Positions 8,520 to 17,265 are shown, numbered from the stretch's first letter. The stretch is 64,000 nt of DNA from Pollutimonas sp035515055 (GCA_035515055.1 DATJBV010000028.1:6825-70824), one strand, 5' to 3'. Numbers and translations are program-made. Notes: generated by a model from the sequence alone, not told the origin.

Positions 8520-11420
8520 TTAGTGCGTCTCGACCTGATTCAACGGTTCGTCGGCCGCTTTGGCAACGGGCTTGCGCGCGCGGCCAAGACGTACGGGAGC
8601 GACTGGCGCCAGGTCGGCTGGAGCCGACTTGGTTTCGATCAATTCCATACCGGCGGGTAGGACGATGTCTTTTGCAGGAACGAAAGCCTCGGCTGGCGCG
8701 GCGGCCAATGCCTTGGGTTGAATCGCCTGGGAAGCGGCAACCGGTGCCGGTTCGACTTGGGCTGGCTCGGTTGTGGCCGCTACGACCGGAGCGGCGACCA
8801 CTGGCGAGGGCTGGGCTTCAGCTACCTGTGCTGGTACGGCCTCGACAGGGGCGCTCTCGACAGGGGCGCTCTCGACAGGGGCGCTCTCGACCACTGCGGC
8901 CGGGACCGGAGGAGCTTCGATTGCGGCAACTTCGATGGGCCGGATCTGCGCGGGCGCCACCGGCGCAATTTCGGCGCTCTCTGGAGCCTCGAAGCCGCCC
9001 TGTGCGGTTGCAATAGCAGGCAGCACCTGAGGATTGAAGGACGGCGTGGCGTGCGGCACGAATGCCTGGGCGTCGTCCGCCTCGTCGGCGTCGCCTTCCT
9101 GAGCTGACACTGTCTCGGTACCGGCTTCTGTGCTGCGGCGGCCACGGCGGCTGCGGCGGCGACGGCGCTTGCGTTCCGGGTCGAGCTGGTCACCATCGGC
9201 TGTCGCTTCGGTCGTGGTTTCCAGGTCAGTATCGGCTTGGCCCAAGTCGGTGGTTTCATCGTCCGTTAACGCGGTCCGAACAGGGGCGGCCACTGCGGCC
9301 TGTGCTGCCGCGCCGGCCGGAGTTGCCGCCAGGTCGAGCTCGACCGATTCATTTTGCCCTTCTTCGCGCCGGCTGCGTCCGCGGCCACGGCGGCTGCGTC
9401 CGTTGCGACCGGTGGCCGTTGTGTCGCCCGATTCCGCGGCGGGTGATGTGGTCGCGGCGGCGACACGGGGTTCGACGGCGGCTGCTTCGGTGTCCTGGGC
9501 AACTGGACGGCGGCCGCGTGGGGCCGACGTTTGCTGGCCGTCTTCGGTCTTGGCCTCGATGCTGTCAGGGCGGCGTTCGCCGCGTCGTTGGCGATTACGG
9601 TCGCGATCGCCTGTGCCTCGTTCGCGCCGATCGTTGGGACGGCCATTGCGGCTGCGTGGGGCTTGTGCCGTCTTCACGGGTTCCACCACTGGCGCCGGCG
9701 CGGGCGCTTCGTTTTGACCGGTAAGCCAGCCGATCAGGCGCTTGAACAGACCCGGGCCTGCAGCGGCAACGGGCATGGCGGGGCGGACCGGCGGAATGGA
9801 CGATATGGGCGCCGGTTGCGATGGTGTGATGCCCTTGACAATGGCCTCGGGCCGGGCCTTGGTTTCCTGCGCCTTGTTCGGCGCCCATGTCAGTTCGGGC
9901 TCGGGTTGTGCGACCAGGTCGAAGCTGGTCTTGATTTCTTCCATGCGAGGATCGTCGTGGCGCAGGCGTTCGATATGGTGATGCGGCGTTTCCAGGTTCT
10001 TGTTGGGAATAAGGACAAGATTGACCTTCAAACGCGACTCGATCTTGGTGATGTCGCTGCGCTTCTCGTTCAACAAGAAGGTGGCGACATCAACTGGCAC
10101 CTGGGCATGCAGGGCGGCTGTGCCTTCCTTCATGGCTTCTTCCTGCAGCAGGCGCAGGACATGGAGCGCGCTGGATTCCGCGTCGCGGACGACGCCGGTA
10201 CCGTTGCAACGCGGGCAGGTGATGTGTGAGCCTTCGTTGAGCGCGGGACGCAGACGCTGGCGCGACAATTCCATTAGGCCAAAGCGGGAGATCTTGCCCA
10301 TTTGCACCCGGGCGCGGTCGAAATGCAACGCATCGCGCAGCCGTTGTTCGACGGCGCGCTGGTTCTTGCTTTCTTCCATATCGATGAAGTCGATGACGAT
10401 CAGGCCGCCCAAGTCGCGCAAGCGCAACTGGCGGGCCACTTCGTCGGCCGCTTCAAGATTTGTCCGCATCGCGGTTTCTTCGATATCGGCGCCACGAGTA
10501 GAGCGTGCCGAGTTGACGTCGACCGCCACCAGCGCTTCCGTATGATCGATGACGACTGAACCGCCCGAGGGCAACTGAACGGTGCGGGAATAGGCCGTCT
10601 CGATCTGGTGTTCGATCTGGAAGCGGGAAAACAACGGGACATCGTCGCGGTACATTTTGACGCGCTGCACGTTGTCGGGCATGACCACGCTCATAAACGC
10701 GGTGGCCTGCTCGAAAATGTCTTCGGTATCGATAAGGATTTCGCCGATTTCAGGCGAATAGTAGTCGCGGATGGCGCGGATCACCAGGCTGGATTCCAGG
10801 TAGATCAGGATAGGCGCCTTGTTCTCGCGGGCGGCGCCGTCGATGGCGTTCCACAACTGCATGAGATAGGACAAGTCCCACTGCAGTTCTTCGACGTTGC
10901 GGCCGATGCCGGCCGTACGCGCGATAATGCTCATGCCAGCCGGTATATTCAGCTGGTCCATGGTTTCGCGCAGTTCCTGGCGGTCCTCGCCCTCGACACG
11001 GCGCGACACACCGCCGCCGCGTGGATTGTTCGGCATAAGAACCAGGTAGCGGCCGGCCAGTGAGATGAAGGTCGTCAGGGCGGCGCCCTTATTGCCGCGC
11101 TCTTCCTTTTCGACCTGGATGATGAGTTCCTGGCCTTCGGTCAGGGCGTCCTGGATACGCGCTGTGCGTACGTCGACCCCTTCCTTGAAATAGGTCCGCG
11201 CGACTTCCTTGAAAGGCAGGAAACCGTGACGCTCTTCGCCGTAGCTGACAAAGCAGGCTTCCAGGCCGGGTTCGATTCGGGTGATGACGCCTTTGTAAAT
11301 GTTACCTTTGCGCTGTTCGCGCCCGGCGGTCTCTATGTCCAGATCAATGAGCTTCTGACCATCGACTATCGCAACGCGTAGTTCTTCTTGGTGCGTTGCA
11401 TTGAACAACATTCGTTTCAT
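8520..11420 (-). CDS. rne: Ribonuclease E
   Basis: Essential endoribonuclease of mRNA decay and rRNA/tRNA processing, organising the degradosome at the inner membrane. 966 residues. The catalytic half has an S1 RNA-binding segment (residues about 35-120), the DNase I-like core with VAVDVNSARSTRG and VIDFIDMEE, and the zinc-link CPRCNGTG near residue 400 that holds the tetramer. The second half is disordered, with arginine-rich runs (RRRRRSRRGRR) for RNA binding and an Ala/Pro/Val/Glu tail with short repeats, ending in a conserved-looking RARKPV block. A GGAG site precedes the ATG. The length says RNase E rather than RNase G. Confidence 0.95.
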   Translation of the reverse strand: MKRMLFNATHQEELRVAIVDGQKLIDLDIETAGREQRKGNIYKGVITRIEPGLEACFVSYGEERHGFLPFKEVARTYFKEGVDVRTARIQDALTEGQELIIQVEKEERGNKGAALTTFISLAGRYLVLMPNNPRGGGVSRRVEGEDRQELRETMDQLNIPAGMSIIARTAGIGRNVEELQWDLSYLMQLWNAIDGAARENKAPILIYLESSLVIRAIRDYYSPEIGEILIDTEDIFEQATAFMSVVMPDNVQRVKMYRDDVPLFSRFQIEHQIETAYSRTVQLPSGGSVVIDHTEALVAVDVNSARSTRGADIEETAMRTNLEAADEVARQLRLRDLGGLIVIDFIDMEESKNQRAVEQRLRDALHFDRARVQMGKISRFGLMELSRQRLRPALNEGSHITCPRCNGTGVVRDAESSALHVLRLLQEEAMKEGTAALHAQVPVDVATFLLNEKRSDITKIESRLKVNLVLIPNKNLETPHHHIERLRHDDPRMEEIKTSFDLVAQPEPELTWAPNKAQETKARPEAIVKGITPSQPAPISSIPPVRPAMPVAAAGPGLFKRLIGWLTGQNEAPAPAPVVEPVKTAQAPRSRNGRPNDRRERGTGDRDRNRQRRGERRPDSIEAKTEDGQQTSAPRGRRPVAQDTEAAAVEPRVAAATTSPAAESGDTTATGRNGRSRRGRGRSRREEGQNESVELDLAATPAGAAAQAAVAAPVRTALTDDETTDLGQADTDLETTTEATADGDQLDPERKRRRRRSRRGRRSTEAGTETVSAQEGDADEADDAQAFVPHATPSFNPQVLPAIATAQGGFEAPESAEIAPVAPAQIRPIEVAAIEAPPVPAAVVESAPVESAPVESAPVEAVPAQVAEAQPSPVVAAPVVAATTEPAQVEPAPVAASQAIQPKALAAAPAEAFVPAKDIVLPAGMELIETKSAPADLAPVAPVRLGRARKPVAKAADEPLNQVETH
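8841..8885 (-). repeat. Three 15-bp tandem repeats in the rne tail
   Basis: The plus-strand unit CTCGACAGGGGCGCT occurs three times without change (8841-8855, 8856-8870, 8871-8885) and a diverged copy follows. On the coding strand it encodes repeated ESAPV pentapeptides in the disordered C-terminal region of RNase E. The repeat is in frame and could vary in copy number between strains. Confidence 0.9.
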
Positions 11421-11904
11421 GAGTGTATTTCTCCGTAGTCATGGCGCACCGGTAATCGGCGCACGACCGCGGGTCAATAAGTGTGTAGCGCTAAATCTGC
11501 AGCGGGGGCGTGCTGACGACGTCGGCAGTGCCCACCTTGTGTCAGGAAGGCACGGCGTACCTGTAGGTACGAAGTTCAGTCAGCAGGGAGGTCAGGTTCA
11601 CTGTAGTGGATGACAAAAAATTTGCTGGAACGGCAGACTCGGGTGTGAATTCGCGTCTGGTGCATAAAACGATGACAAGCTTCGCAAGAGATTCAGTGCC
11701 GCACGCGGTTGGCAACCGATTTGGATAGACAGCGGGCAATGCGCCACACAACTGTTTAACTGATCGGGCTTGCCCCGGCGACCTAATGACCCAGAAGCTG
11801 AAAGGCAGGCAGTACAATATGGCCCTTGTTCGTCCGACGGAGACGCATCCATTGCATCTCTACGTTTGGCGGTTTTTTCAGCTTCTATAGGCTGACGCGA
11901 TTAT
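11421..11904. promoter_or_regulatory. Divergent control region of rne and rluC with a long rne leader
   Basis: This 484-base stretch between the divergent rne and rluC has no convincing gene. In E. coli the rne leader is about 360 nt and lets RNase E control its own mRNA, so a similar untranslated leader is likely on the minus strand. A small hairpin (CGTACC/GGTACG, 11556-11571) falls inside it. I could not place promoters confidently; the small frames here have no protein-like features. Confidence 0.55.
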
Positions 11905-12873
11905 ATGCCGCTTTTCCCCATGCGCAAAACTGTTATTACTGAAAGTACCGCACCGAGCGTGCGATTTGTCGAAATCGGCGTCGAGCAGGAAGGGCAGCGC
12001 ATCGACAATTTCCTGCTCCGCCTGTGCAAGGGAGTTCCAAAAAGTCACATTTACAAAGCCATACGTGGCGGCGAAGTGCGCGTGAACAAAGGCCGGATAG
12101 CGGCGGATTACCGCGTGGCCCTGGGCGATATGGTGCGTGTGCCGCCGCTGCGGCTGCCTGCGGCGGATGAAACACGCGTGGTCCCGCCGGCGGTGTTTCC
12201 GGTCGTATACGAAGACGATGCGCTGCTGGCGATCGACAAACCCGCGGGTGTGGCCGTGCACGGCGGCAGCGGCGTGTCGTTCGGCGTTATCGAACAACTG
12301 CGCGCGGCCCGCCCCGACGCGCCATTCCTGGAATTGGCGCACCGCCTCGACCGGGAAACGTCGGGGGTGTTGCTTATCGCCAAGCAACGCAAGGCGTTGG
12401 TTGCCTTGCACGACATGATGCGCGAAGGCGGCGGGCGCAAGCATTACCAAGCGTTAGTCGTGGGCGACTGGGTGAACGATAAACAGCATATGCGACAACC
12501 GCTTCTCAAGTGGTTGACCGCGTCGGGCGAACGGCGCGTCAAGGTCGATCCGCAGGGCAAGCTGGCACATACGATCATTACGCTGCAAAAGCGCTACGGC
12601 CGGTACAGCCTGGTTGGCGCTGAGCTGCGAACCGGCCGCACGCACCAAATCCGAGTGCACCTGGCGTCTTGCGGCTATCCTATCGTGGGCGACGATAAAT
12701 ATGGCTCAGACGAGGTGCGCGCCCAGTTCGGACGCCTGGGCTTCAACCGCATGTTTCTGCACGCTTGCCGGTTCGAGTTGCCGCATCCCCTGACCGGCGA
12801 GCCGCTGGTGCTCGAAGCCGCCCTGGCGCCCGCCTGCGTGAAGATTCTTGACTACCTGGAGCGAAAGTCGTGA
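11905..12873 (+). CDS. rluC: Ribosomal large subunit pseudouridine synthase C
   Basis: RluA-family enzyme that turns uridines 955, 2504 and 2580 (E. coli numbering) of 23S rRNA into pseudouridine. 322 residues: an N-terminal S4 RNA-binding domain (RIDNFLLRLCKGVPKSHIYKAIR, residues about 33-95) and the catalytic domain with the HRLDRETSGVLL motif, whose aspartate is the nucleophile. RTGRTHQIRVHLA closes the active site. Divergence from rne is the arrangement seen in many proteobacteria and supports RluC over RluA or RluD. It overlaps the next gene by four bases (GTGA). Confidence 0.92.
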   Translation: MPLFPMRKTVITESTAPSVRFVEIGVEQEGQRIDNFLLRLCKGVPKSHIYKAIRGGEVRVNKGRIAADYRVALGDMVRVPPLRLPAADETRVVPPAVFPVVYEDDALLAIDKPAGVAVHGGSGVSFGVIEQLRAARPDAPFLELAHRLDRETSGVLLIAKQRKALVALHDMMREGGGRKHYQALVVGDWVNDKQHMRQPLLKWLTASGERRVKVDPQGKLAHTIITLQKRYGRYSLVGAELRTGRTHQIRVHLASCGYPIVGDDKYGSDEVRAQFGRLGFNRMFLHACRFELPHPLTGEPLVLEAALAPACVKILDYLERKS

Positions 12874-13523
12874 AACGTTATGGTGCAGTGGTGTTCGATT
12901 GGGATGGCACAGTCATGGATTCCACCCATTCGATCGTGGCCGCGATCCAGGGGTCCTGCGCGGATCTCGAGCTCCCGGTGCCCTCGGCGCGCGACGCCAG
13001 TTGGGTAATCGGCCTGTCACTGGAAAGCGCACTGTATCGCTGTGTTCCGACGCTGACGGCCGAAAAGCTGCCGCTGTTTCTGGAGCGCTACCGTCATCAT
13101 TTTCTTAGCCGCGACCCGGAAATCAAGCTGTTCGACGGCATCGTGGCATTGCTCGATAGCTTGCGCGCCCGCAACGTGGTGCTGGGGGTTGCAACCGGGA
13201 AGAGCAGGGTAGGCCTGGATCGCGTGCTGGGCACGATGCAGCTGCATGACCACTTCGACACGACGCGTTGCGCCGACGAATCATTCAGTAAACCACATCC
13301 AGCCATGCTGCTGGAAATCATGGCGGAACGCGATCTGCGTCCCGAGCAGGTACTCATGGTGGGCGACACGTCGCACGATATACAGATGGCCACCAGCGCG
13401 GGGGTCGACAGCATGGCGGTTACTTATGGCGCCCACGACAAGCGCACCCTGCTCGAGGCCGAGCCTACCGTGATGGTGAACAGCGTGCGCGAGATGCAGG
13501 CCTGGCTTCTCGACCGCGTCTGA
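12870..13523 (+). CDS. HAD-superfamily phosphatase, phosphoglycolate phosphatase-like
   Basis: 217-residue haloacid dehalogenase-type hydrolase. Motif I (VFDWDGTVMDS) carries the nucleophilic aspartate, GVATGKSR has the motif II position, KPHPAMLLEIM supplies the motif III lysine and MVGDTSHDIQMA the motif IV aspartates; the cap lies between motifs I and II. GTG start overlapping the rluC stop, so translation is coupled. Genes of this type are common beside rluC. The substrate could be phosphoglycolate, pyrophosphate or a sugar phosphate; sequence alone does not decide. Confidence 0.85.
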   Translation: MKRYGAVVFDWDGTVMDSTHSIVAAIQGSCADLELPVPSARDASWVIGLSLESALYRCVPTLTAEKLPLFLERYRHHFLSRDPEIKLFDGIVALLDSLRARNVVLGVATGKSRVGLDRVLGTMQLHDHFDTTRCADESFSKPHPAMLLEIMAERDLRPEQVLMVGDTSHDIQMATSAGVDSMAVTYGAHDKRTLLEAEPTVMVNSVREMQAWLLDRV

Positions 13524-13536
13524 CTCCGACAGCGGT

Positions 13537-13565
13537 GGAACTTTTTCTCCAGATGAGGCGTCTTA
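13537..13565 (+). promoter_or_regulatory. Candidate sigma-E (ECF) promoter of msrPQ
   Basis: GGAACTT (13537-13543), a 16-base spacer, then GTCTTA (13560-13565) closely resemble the RpoE-type consensus GGAACTT-N15/16-GTCTGA or TCAAA. A start site near 13572 would leave about 30 nt before the msrP ATG with an AAAGG-like ribosome site. The matching sigma factor gene, rpoE, is 11 kb away in this window. Confidence 0.6.
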
Positions 13566-13602
13566 CCAAACTATGCCTCCAGGCTCATAAAGGCGAATCA
13601 TC

Positions 13603-14559
13603 ATGTCCAGTATCAAGCCTCCTCCTATTGCATCGTCGGAGATAACGCCGGAAGGTGTCTGGCAATCCCGGCGCAAGTGGCTGCGGCAGGCAGGCATGGG
13701 TGCGCTGACGTTGGGGGGAGGCAGCCTGTTGCCGGCAGTGGCCGGCCCGGCGCGACCCGCCTTGGCGGCTAAGCCGAACCCGGCATACTGGCTAAAGGAA
13801 AAGCTTACTTCTGAAAAGGACGCGACGTCGTATAACAATTACTACGAGTTCGGCACCGGGAAGACCGACCCGTTCGAACATGCGGAAAAATTGAAGACTG
13901 AGCCCTGGACCGTGACGGTCGAGGGCGAGGTTGAAGCGCCGCGTACATTCGACATCGATCAGTTGCGTAAACTGGCTCCCCTTGAAGAACGGATATACCG
14001 CCTGCGCTGCGTCGAGGCCTGGTCCATGGTCATTCCCTGGAGCGGGTATTCGTTGTCGGCACTGCTGGCACAGGTCCAGCCCACAAGCAAGGCAAAGTAT
14101 GTGGAATTCGTGACGGCCGTTCAGCCCGAGAACATGCCCGGACTGAATGATCGCATCATAGACTGGCCCTATCGCGAGGGGCTGCGCATGGACGAGGCCT
14201 TGCATCCATTGACCATGCTGGTGTTCGGTGTGTATGGCAAGGTCCTTCCAGGGCAGAATGGGGCGCCCATGCGCGTTGCCATCCCGTGGAAGTATGGCTT
14301 CAAATCCGGCAAATCCATCGTCAAGATACGCCTTGTCGAAAAAATGCCGGTCACCAGTTGGGTCAATATCGCGCCTAACGAATACGGCTTTTATGCGAAC
14401 GTCAATCCGGATGTCTCGCATCCGCGCTGGAGCCAGGCCACCGAGCGGCGCATCGGCGACGGTTTTTTCGCGCCCAGGGTCCCGACCCAGATGTTCAATG
14501 GCTATGCCGATCAGGTTGCGTCGCTTTATGCCGGTATGGATTTAAGGCGTTACTACTGA
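13603..14559 (+). CDS. msrP: Protein-methionine-sulfoxide reductase catalytic subunit MsrP
   Basis: Periplasmic molybdenum enzyme (formerly YedY) that reduces methionine sulfoxide in oxidised envelope proteins, taking electrons from MsrQ. 318 residues. A twin-arginine signal (SRRKWLRQAGMGALTLGGG, residues 22-40) exports the folded protein. The sulfite-oxidase-type core contains Cys136 in YRLRCVEAWSMVIPW, the expected Mo ligand. msrQ follows after 30 bases. A sigma-E-like promoter lies upstream. Confidence 0.94.
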   Translation: MSSIKPPPIASSEITPEGVWQSRRKWLRQAGMGALTLGGGSLLPAVAGPARPALAAKPNPAYWLKEKLTSEKDATSYNNYYEFGTGKTDPFEHAEKLKTEPWTVTVEGEVEAPRTFDIDQLRKLAPLEERIYRLRCVEAWSMVIPWSGYSLSALLAQVQPTSKAKYVEFVTAVQPENMPGLNDRIIDWPYREGLRMDEALHPLTMLVFGVYGKVLPGQNGAPMRVAIPWKYGFKSGKSIVKIRLVEKMPVTSWVNIAPNEYGFYANVNPDVSHPRWSQATERRIGDGFFAPRVPTQMFNGYADQVASLYAGMDLRRYY

Positions 14560-14589
14560 ACAAAGTCCCTCTCTGCAAGGACAGCTTTT

Positions 14590-15252
14590 TTGGCCCGTCT
14601 CAAACTTTTCTTGTTCCTATTGGCGCTATTTCCGGTCTTCCGGTGGCTGTGGCTCGGTTTCAATGACGGACTCGGCGCCAATCCGCCCGAATTCCTGATT
14701 CGCTCCACCGGCATCTGGGCGCTCGTGGCGCTATGGCTGACCCTGGCGGTCACGCCCTTGCGCCGCCTGCTGCATCAACCGGCGTTGCTGCGGGTGCGCC
14801 GCATGCTTGGCCTGTTTGCATTTTTTTATACCGCCCTGCATTTGTTGGGCTGGGCCTATTGGGAACGCGGCTGGTCGATAGCGTCCATGTGGGACGACGT
14901 GGTCGACCGCCCCTTTATCACTGTTGGCGTGATTGCGTTCGTCCCCATGCTGGCGTTGGCCTGCACCTCGACTCACGGCTGGATGCGGCGTCTGGGGCGG
15001 CGCTGGCAAACGTTGCACCGTTCGGTGTATGCCATTGCCGTTCTATCGGTGCTGCATTTCTGGCTTGTACGATCCGGGAAAAACGATTTTTCCGAACCCT
15101 ACGCATATGCAACGGTTCTTGCGCTCCTTTTATTTTTCCGGGTCGTTCATTCCCTTAAAGCTAGGGTAAAGCCTTCAGTATCGCCAGTGTCTGGGCATCA
15201 GGAGCGCCGTCGTATTGCGTCGGCCGGTACCGCATCTGAAAAGCGGCAATAA
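14590..15252 (+). CDS. msrQ: Heme-binding membrane subunit MsrQ
   Basis: Inner-membrane b-type heme protein (formerly YedZ) that passes electrons from the quinone pool or a flavin reductase to MsrP. 220 residues with about six membrane segments of the ferric-reductase-like family; histidines in FYTALHLLGWAYW, LHRSVYAIAVLSVLHFW are likely heme ligands. TTG start at 14590. Its last 92 bases overlap, tail to tail, the end of the amidase gene on the other strand. The C-terminus (HQERRRIASAG) is hydrophilic. Confidence 0.92.
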   Translation: MARLKLFLFLLALFPVFRWLWLGFNDGLGANPPEFLIRSTGIWALVALWLTLAVTPLRRLLHQPALLRVRRMLGLFAFFYTALHLLGWAYWERGWSIASMWDDVVDRPFITVGVIAFVPMLALACTSTHGWMRRLGRRWQTLHRSVYAIAVLSVLHFWLVRSGKNDFSEPYAYATVLALLLFFRVVHSLKARVKPSVSPVSGHQERRRIASAGTASEKRQ

Positions 15253-15946
15253 CGTTGCGCGTGGCCTTGTCCAATATTGCGGTCTGAGGCGTGTCGTATC
15301 CGACGCGGCGCAGCTGAGCTTGCACCCATGCGATGTCGGGCAAGCCATCGCGTAGAAATTCCCTTTCGTAGTCGAGTGCACGACTTTCGTCATACCAGCG
15401 ACCGATACCGGCGTCGGCCAAGGTTTTCCATGGAAACAGCGGACCCGGGTCTATCTTGCGCTGGGGAGCGATGTCGCTATGCCCGACGACGTTGAGCCCC
15501 TTGATCTGGTGGCGGGAAATAATGTCGCGCAGCAGGGCGATGAGAGTGGCGGTTTGCGCCGCGGTATATGGCTCCCATTGGCCTTGCTCCCGCCCATGAT
15601 TGACGATTTCCACGCCTATGGATCCCGCATTCAGGTCGGTGCGGCCGAACCATTGACTGATACCCGCGTGCCATGCGCGCCGGCTTTCGTCGACCAACTG
15701 GTACACGCGTGGCTTGGGGTGGTTGGTGATCAGGTAGTGACTGCTGACGTTGTGTTCCGACAGGATTTTAAGCGAGGCTTCATTCCCGGTGGAGGTATAG
15801 TGCAGCACAAGAAACTCCACGCGGCTGTTCTGGCTTTTTGCCTGGATGCCGCGGTCGACTTCCAGGCCTCCCGGGCGATAACCGCTGCAACCCGCCAGCA
15901 CGGCAAGTGCCGCCAGGCAGGCCATTTTCATGTAACGGGCCGCCAT
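15161..15946 (-). CDS. amiD: N-acetylmuramoyl-L-alanine amidase, AmiD-like lipoprotein
   Basis: Zinc amidase cutting between N-acetylmuramic acid and L-alanine of peptidoglycan fragments. 261 residues: lipoprotein signal with lipobox LAGC about 20 residues in, an Amidase_2 domain with ligands in LVLHYTSTGN, GVEIVNHG and VGHSDIAPQRKIDPG, and a C-terminal peptidoglycan-binding three-helix domain. The lipobox makes it like outer-membrane AmiD rather than cytosolic AmpD. The start lies 3 bases after the upstream methylase stop; an alternative ATG is five codons in. Its 3' end overlaps msrQ by 92 bases. Confidence 0.88.
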   Translation of the reverse strand: MAARYMKMACLAALAVLAGCSGYRPGGLEVDRGIQAKSQNSRVEFLVLHYTSTGNEASLKILSEHNVSSHYLITNHPKPRVYQLVDESRRAWHAGISQWFGRTDLNAGSIGVEIVNHGREQGQWEPYTAAQTATLIALLRDIISRHQIKGLNVVGHSDIAPQRKIDPGPLFPWKTLADAGIGRWYDESRALDYEREFLRDGLPDIAWVQAQLRRVGYDTPQTAILDKATRNVIAAFQMRYRPTQYDGAPDAQTLAILKALP

Positions 15947-15949
15947 GGA

Positions 15950-16669
15950 TCAGTGCTCGGCGAGAAACAGGAATATCGTGGGCTTTTTTGCTAGCTCGGG
16001 CGCGGGCCTGGTCTTCCATTCGCTTACTGAATGGGTCTGCACCCATTCATCGGCTGTGGTCAGCGAACGGGCCACACAGAGCTGTGTCGTGCCTTTGAGC
16101 GCCAGCTTCAATGTGTCGAACATGGCTTCGTTGCGGTAAGGGGTCTCGATCAGTAATTGCGTTTGCTGCTGTTTTTGCGAAGCGGCTTCCCAGGTCTTGA
16201 GTTGGCGCGCCCGTTCGGTGGGGTCGACCGGAGCGTAGCCATGAAACGCAAAGCGTTGTCCGTCGAGGCCGCTGGCCATGAGGCTCAGCAATATGGAAGA
16301 CGGCCCTACCCATGGCACTACGCGCACGCCCATGCGATGGGCCACGGCCACGACCTTGGCGCCCGGATCGGCCACAGCGGGACAGCCGGCTTCGGATACC
16401 AGGCCGATATCGCCGCCATTGAGAAGCGGTTGTAGCCAGGCGCGTATCTGCTTGGCGTCGACTTTGTTGTCCAGGGTGTGGATTGTGATTTCCTGGAGCG
16501 GGACGGCTGTGCCGATCAGTTTCAAAAAGGCGCGCGCCGTTTTTGCGTTTTCCGCAATATACGTCGTGAGGCGGCTTGCCAGCTCCTGGACAGCCTGTGG
16601 CAGCCAAATGGCGGGGGCGGACTCGCCCATGCCGACGGGGATTAAATGCAATGATCCTGCAGGTTTCAC
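15950..16669 (-). CDS. RsmI-like SAM-dependent methyltransferase, tetrapyrrole methylase fold
   Basis: 239-residue protein resembling RsmI (16S rRNA C1402 2'-O-methyltransferase): LHLIPVGMGE at the start, then GLVSEAGCPAVADPG and VVPWVGPSSILLSLMASG, the SAM-binding segments of the family. The usual N-terminal GTPIGN of RsmI is altered, so it may be the paralogue common in betaproteobacteria rather than RsmI itself. Start set at a GTG (16669) preceded by GGAG, just after the upstream gene ends; the ATG at 16735 would overlap that gene by 46 bases. Target RNA not known. Confidence 0.75.
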   Translation of the reverse strand: MKPAGSLHLIPVGMGESAPAIWLPQAVQELASRLTTYIAENAKTARAFLKLIGTAVPLQEITIHTLDNKVDAKQIRAWLQPLLNGGDIGLVSEAGCPAVADPGAKVVAVAHRMGVRVVPWVGPSSILLSLMASGLDGQRFAFHGYAPVDPTERARQLKTWEAASQKQQQTQLLIETPYRNEAMFDTLKLALKGTTQLCVARSLTTADEWVQTHSVSEWKTRPAPELAKKPTIFLFLAEH

Positions 16670-16689
16670 CACGACTCCGGAAATGAATG

Positions 16690-17265
16690 TTAATGCGTCA
16701 GAGGGTTCAAGCCGAACAACCGCAGCATGCGGCAAAGTGCAATGAGCGGCAAGCCGATGATGGCAGTGGGGTCGTCGGACTGCATGCTGTCCATCAGGGC
16801 AATGCCCAAGCCTTCGGCCTTTGCGCTGCCGGCGGTATCGTACGGCTCCTCACGCCGCAGGTAGGATGTTATCTCGGCGTCGGTCAGTGGTCGGAAGCGG
16901 CATAGGGTGACGATGTCGGCGACTTCGCGGCGCTGGCCGTCGGTCACGCAAAGTGCGCTATGGAATTCTACCGTCTTGCCGCCAAATTGCCTCAGCTGAC
17001 GTTGCGCCCCTTCAAAATTGCCGGGTTTGCCTATGGGCGAACCGTCGAGGGTGGCGACCTGGTCTGACCCTATAATGAGTGCGTTGGGGTGGGTGCGTGC
17101 CACAGCGGCCGCCTTGGCAACCGATAAGCGCTGCGCAAGAGCGGTGGGCGATTCGTTGGTCATGGGGCTCTCGTCGATGTCGGGCGCAACGGCCGTGAAC
17201 GGCACGCCCAGTCGTTGCAGCATTTCTTGCCGATAGCGGGAACTTGAGGCCAGGATGAGGCGCAT
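16690..17265 (-). CDS. yceF: Maf-family nucleotide pyrophosphatase, YceF type
   Basis: Hydrolyses modified nucleoside triphosphates; the E. coli YceF branch prefers 7-methyl-GTP. 191 residues beginning MRLILASSSRYRQEMLQRLG, the Maf signature, followed by PDIDE and a GSDQVATLDG catalytic segment. The start at 17265 is fixed by this signature; the frame is open 40 codons further upstream over the divergent yceD promoter. Position next to yceD-rpmF-plsX is the usual YceF context. First gene of a minus-strand operon with the methylase and amidase. Confidence 0.9.
   Translation of the reverse strand: MRLILASSSRYRQEMLQRLGVPFTAVAPDIDESPMTNESPTALAQRLSVAKAAAVARTHPNALIIGSDQVATLDGSPIGKPGNFEGAQRQLRQFGGKTVEFHSALCVTDGQRREVADIVTLCRFRPLTDAEITSYLRREEPYDTAGSAKAEGLGIALMDSMQSDDPTAIIGLPLIALCRMLRLFGLNPLTH

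Noticed and set aside
8718..10229. Several plus-strand open frames opposite rne
   Set aside because: Low-complexity Gly/Arg/Ala sequences produced by the repetitive RNase E tail read in reverse.
11542..11852. Minus-strand frames of 84-91 codons between rne and rluC
   Set aside because: They overlap each other in different frames and lie in the expected rne leader; no features of a protein.
16670..16735. ATG start of the RsmI-like gene at 16735
   Set aside because: It would overlap the upstream yceF gene by 46 bases and add 22 residues not seen in the family; a GTG at 16669 with GGAG fits better.
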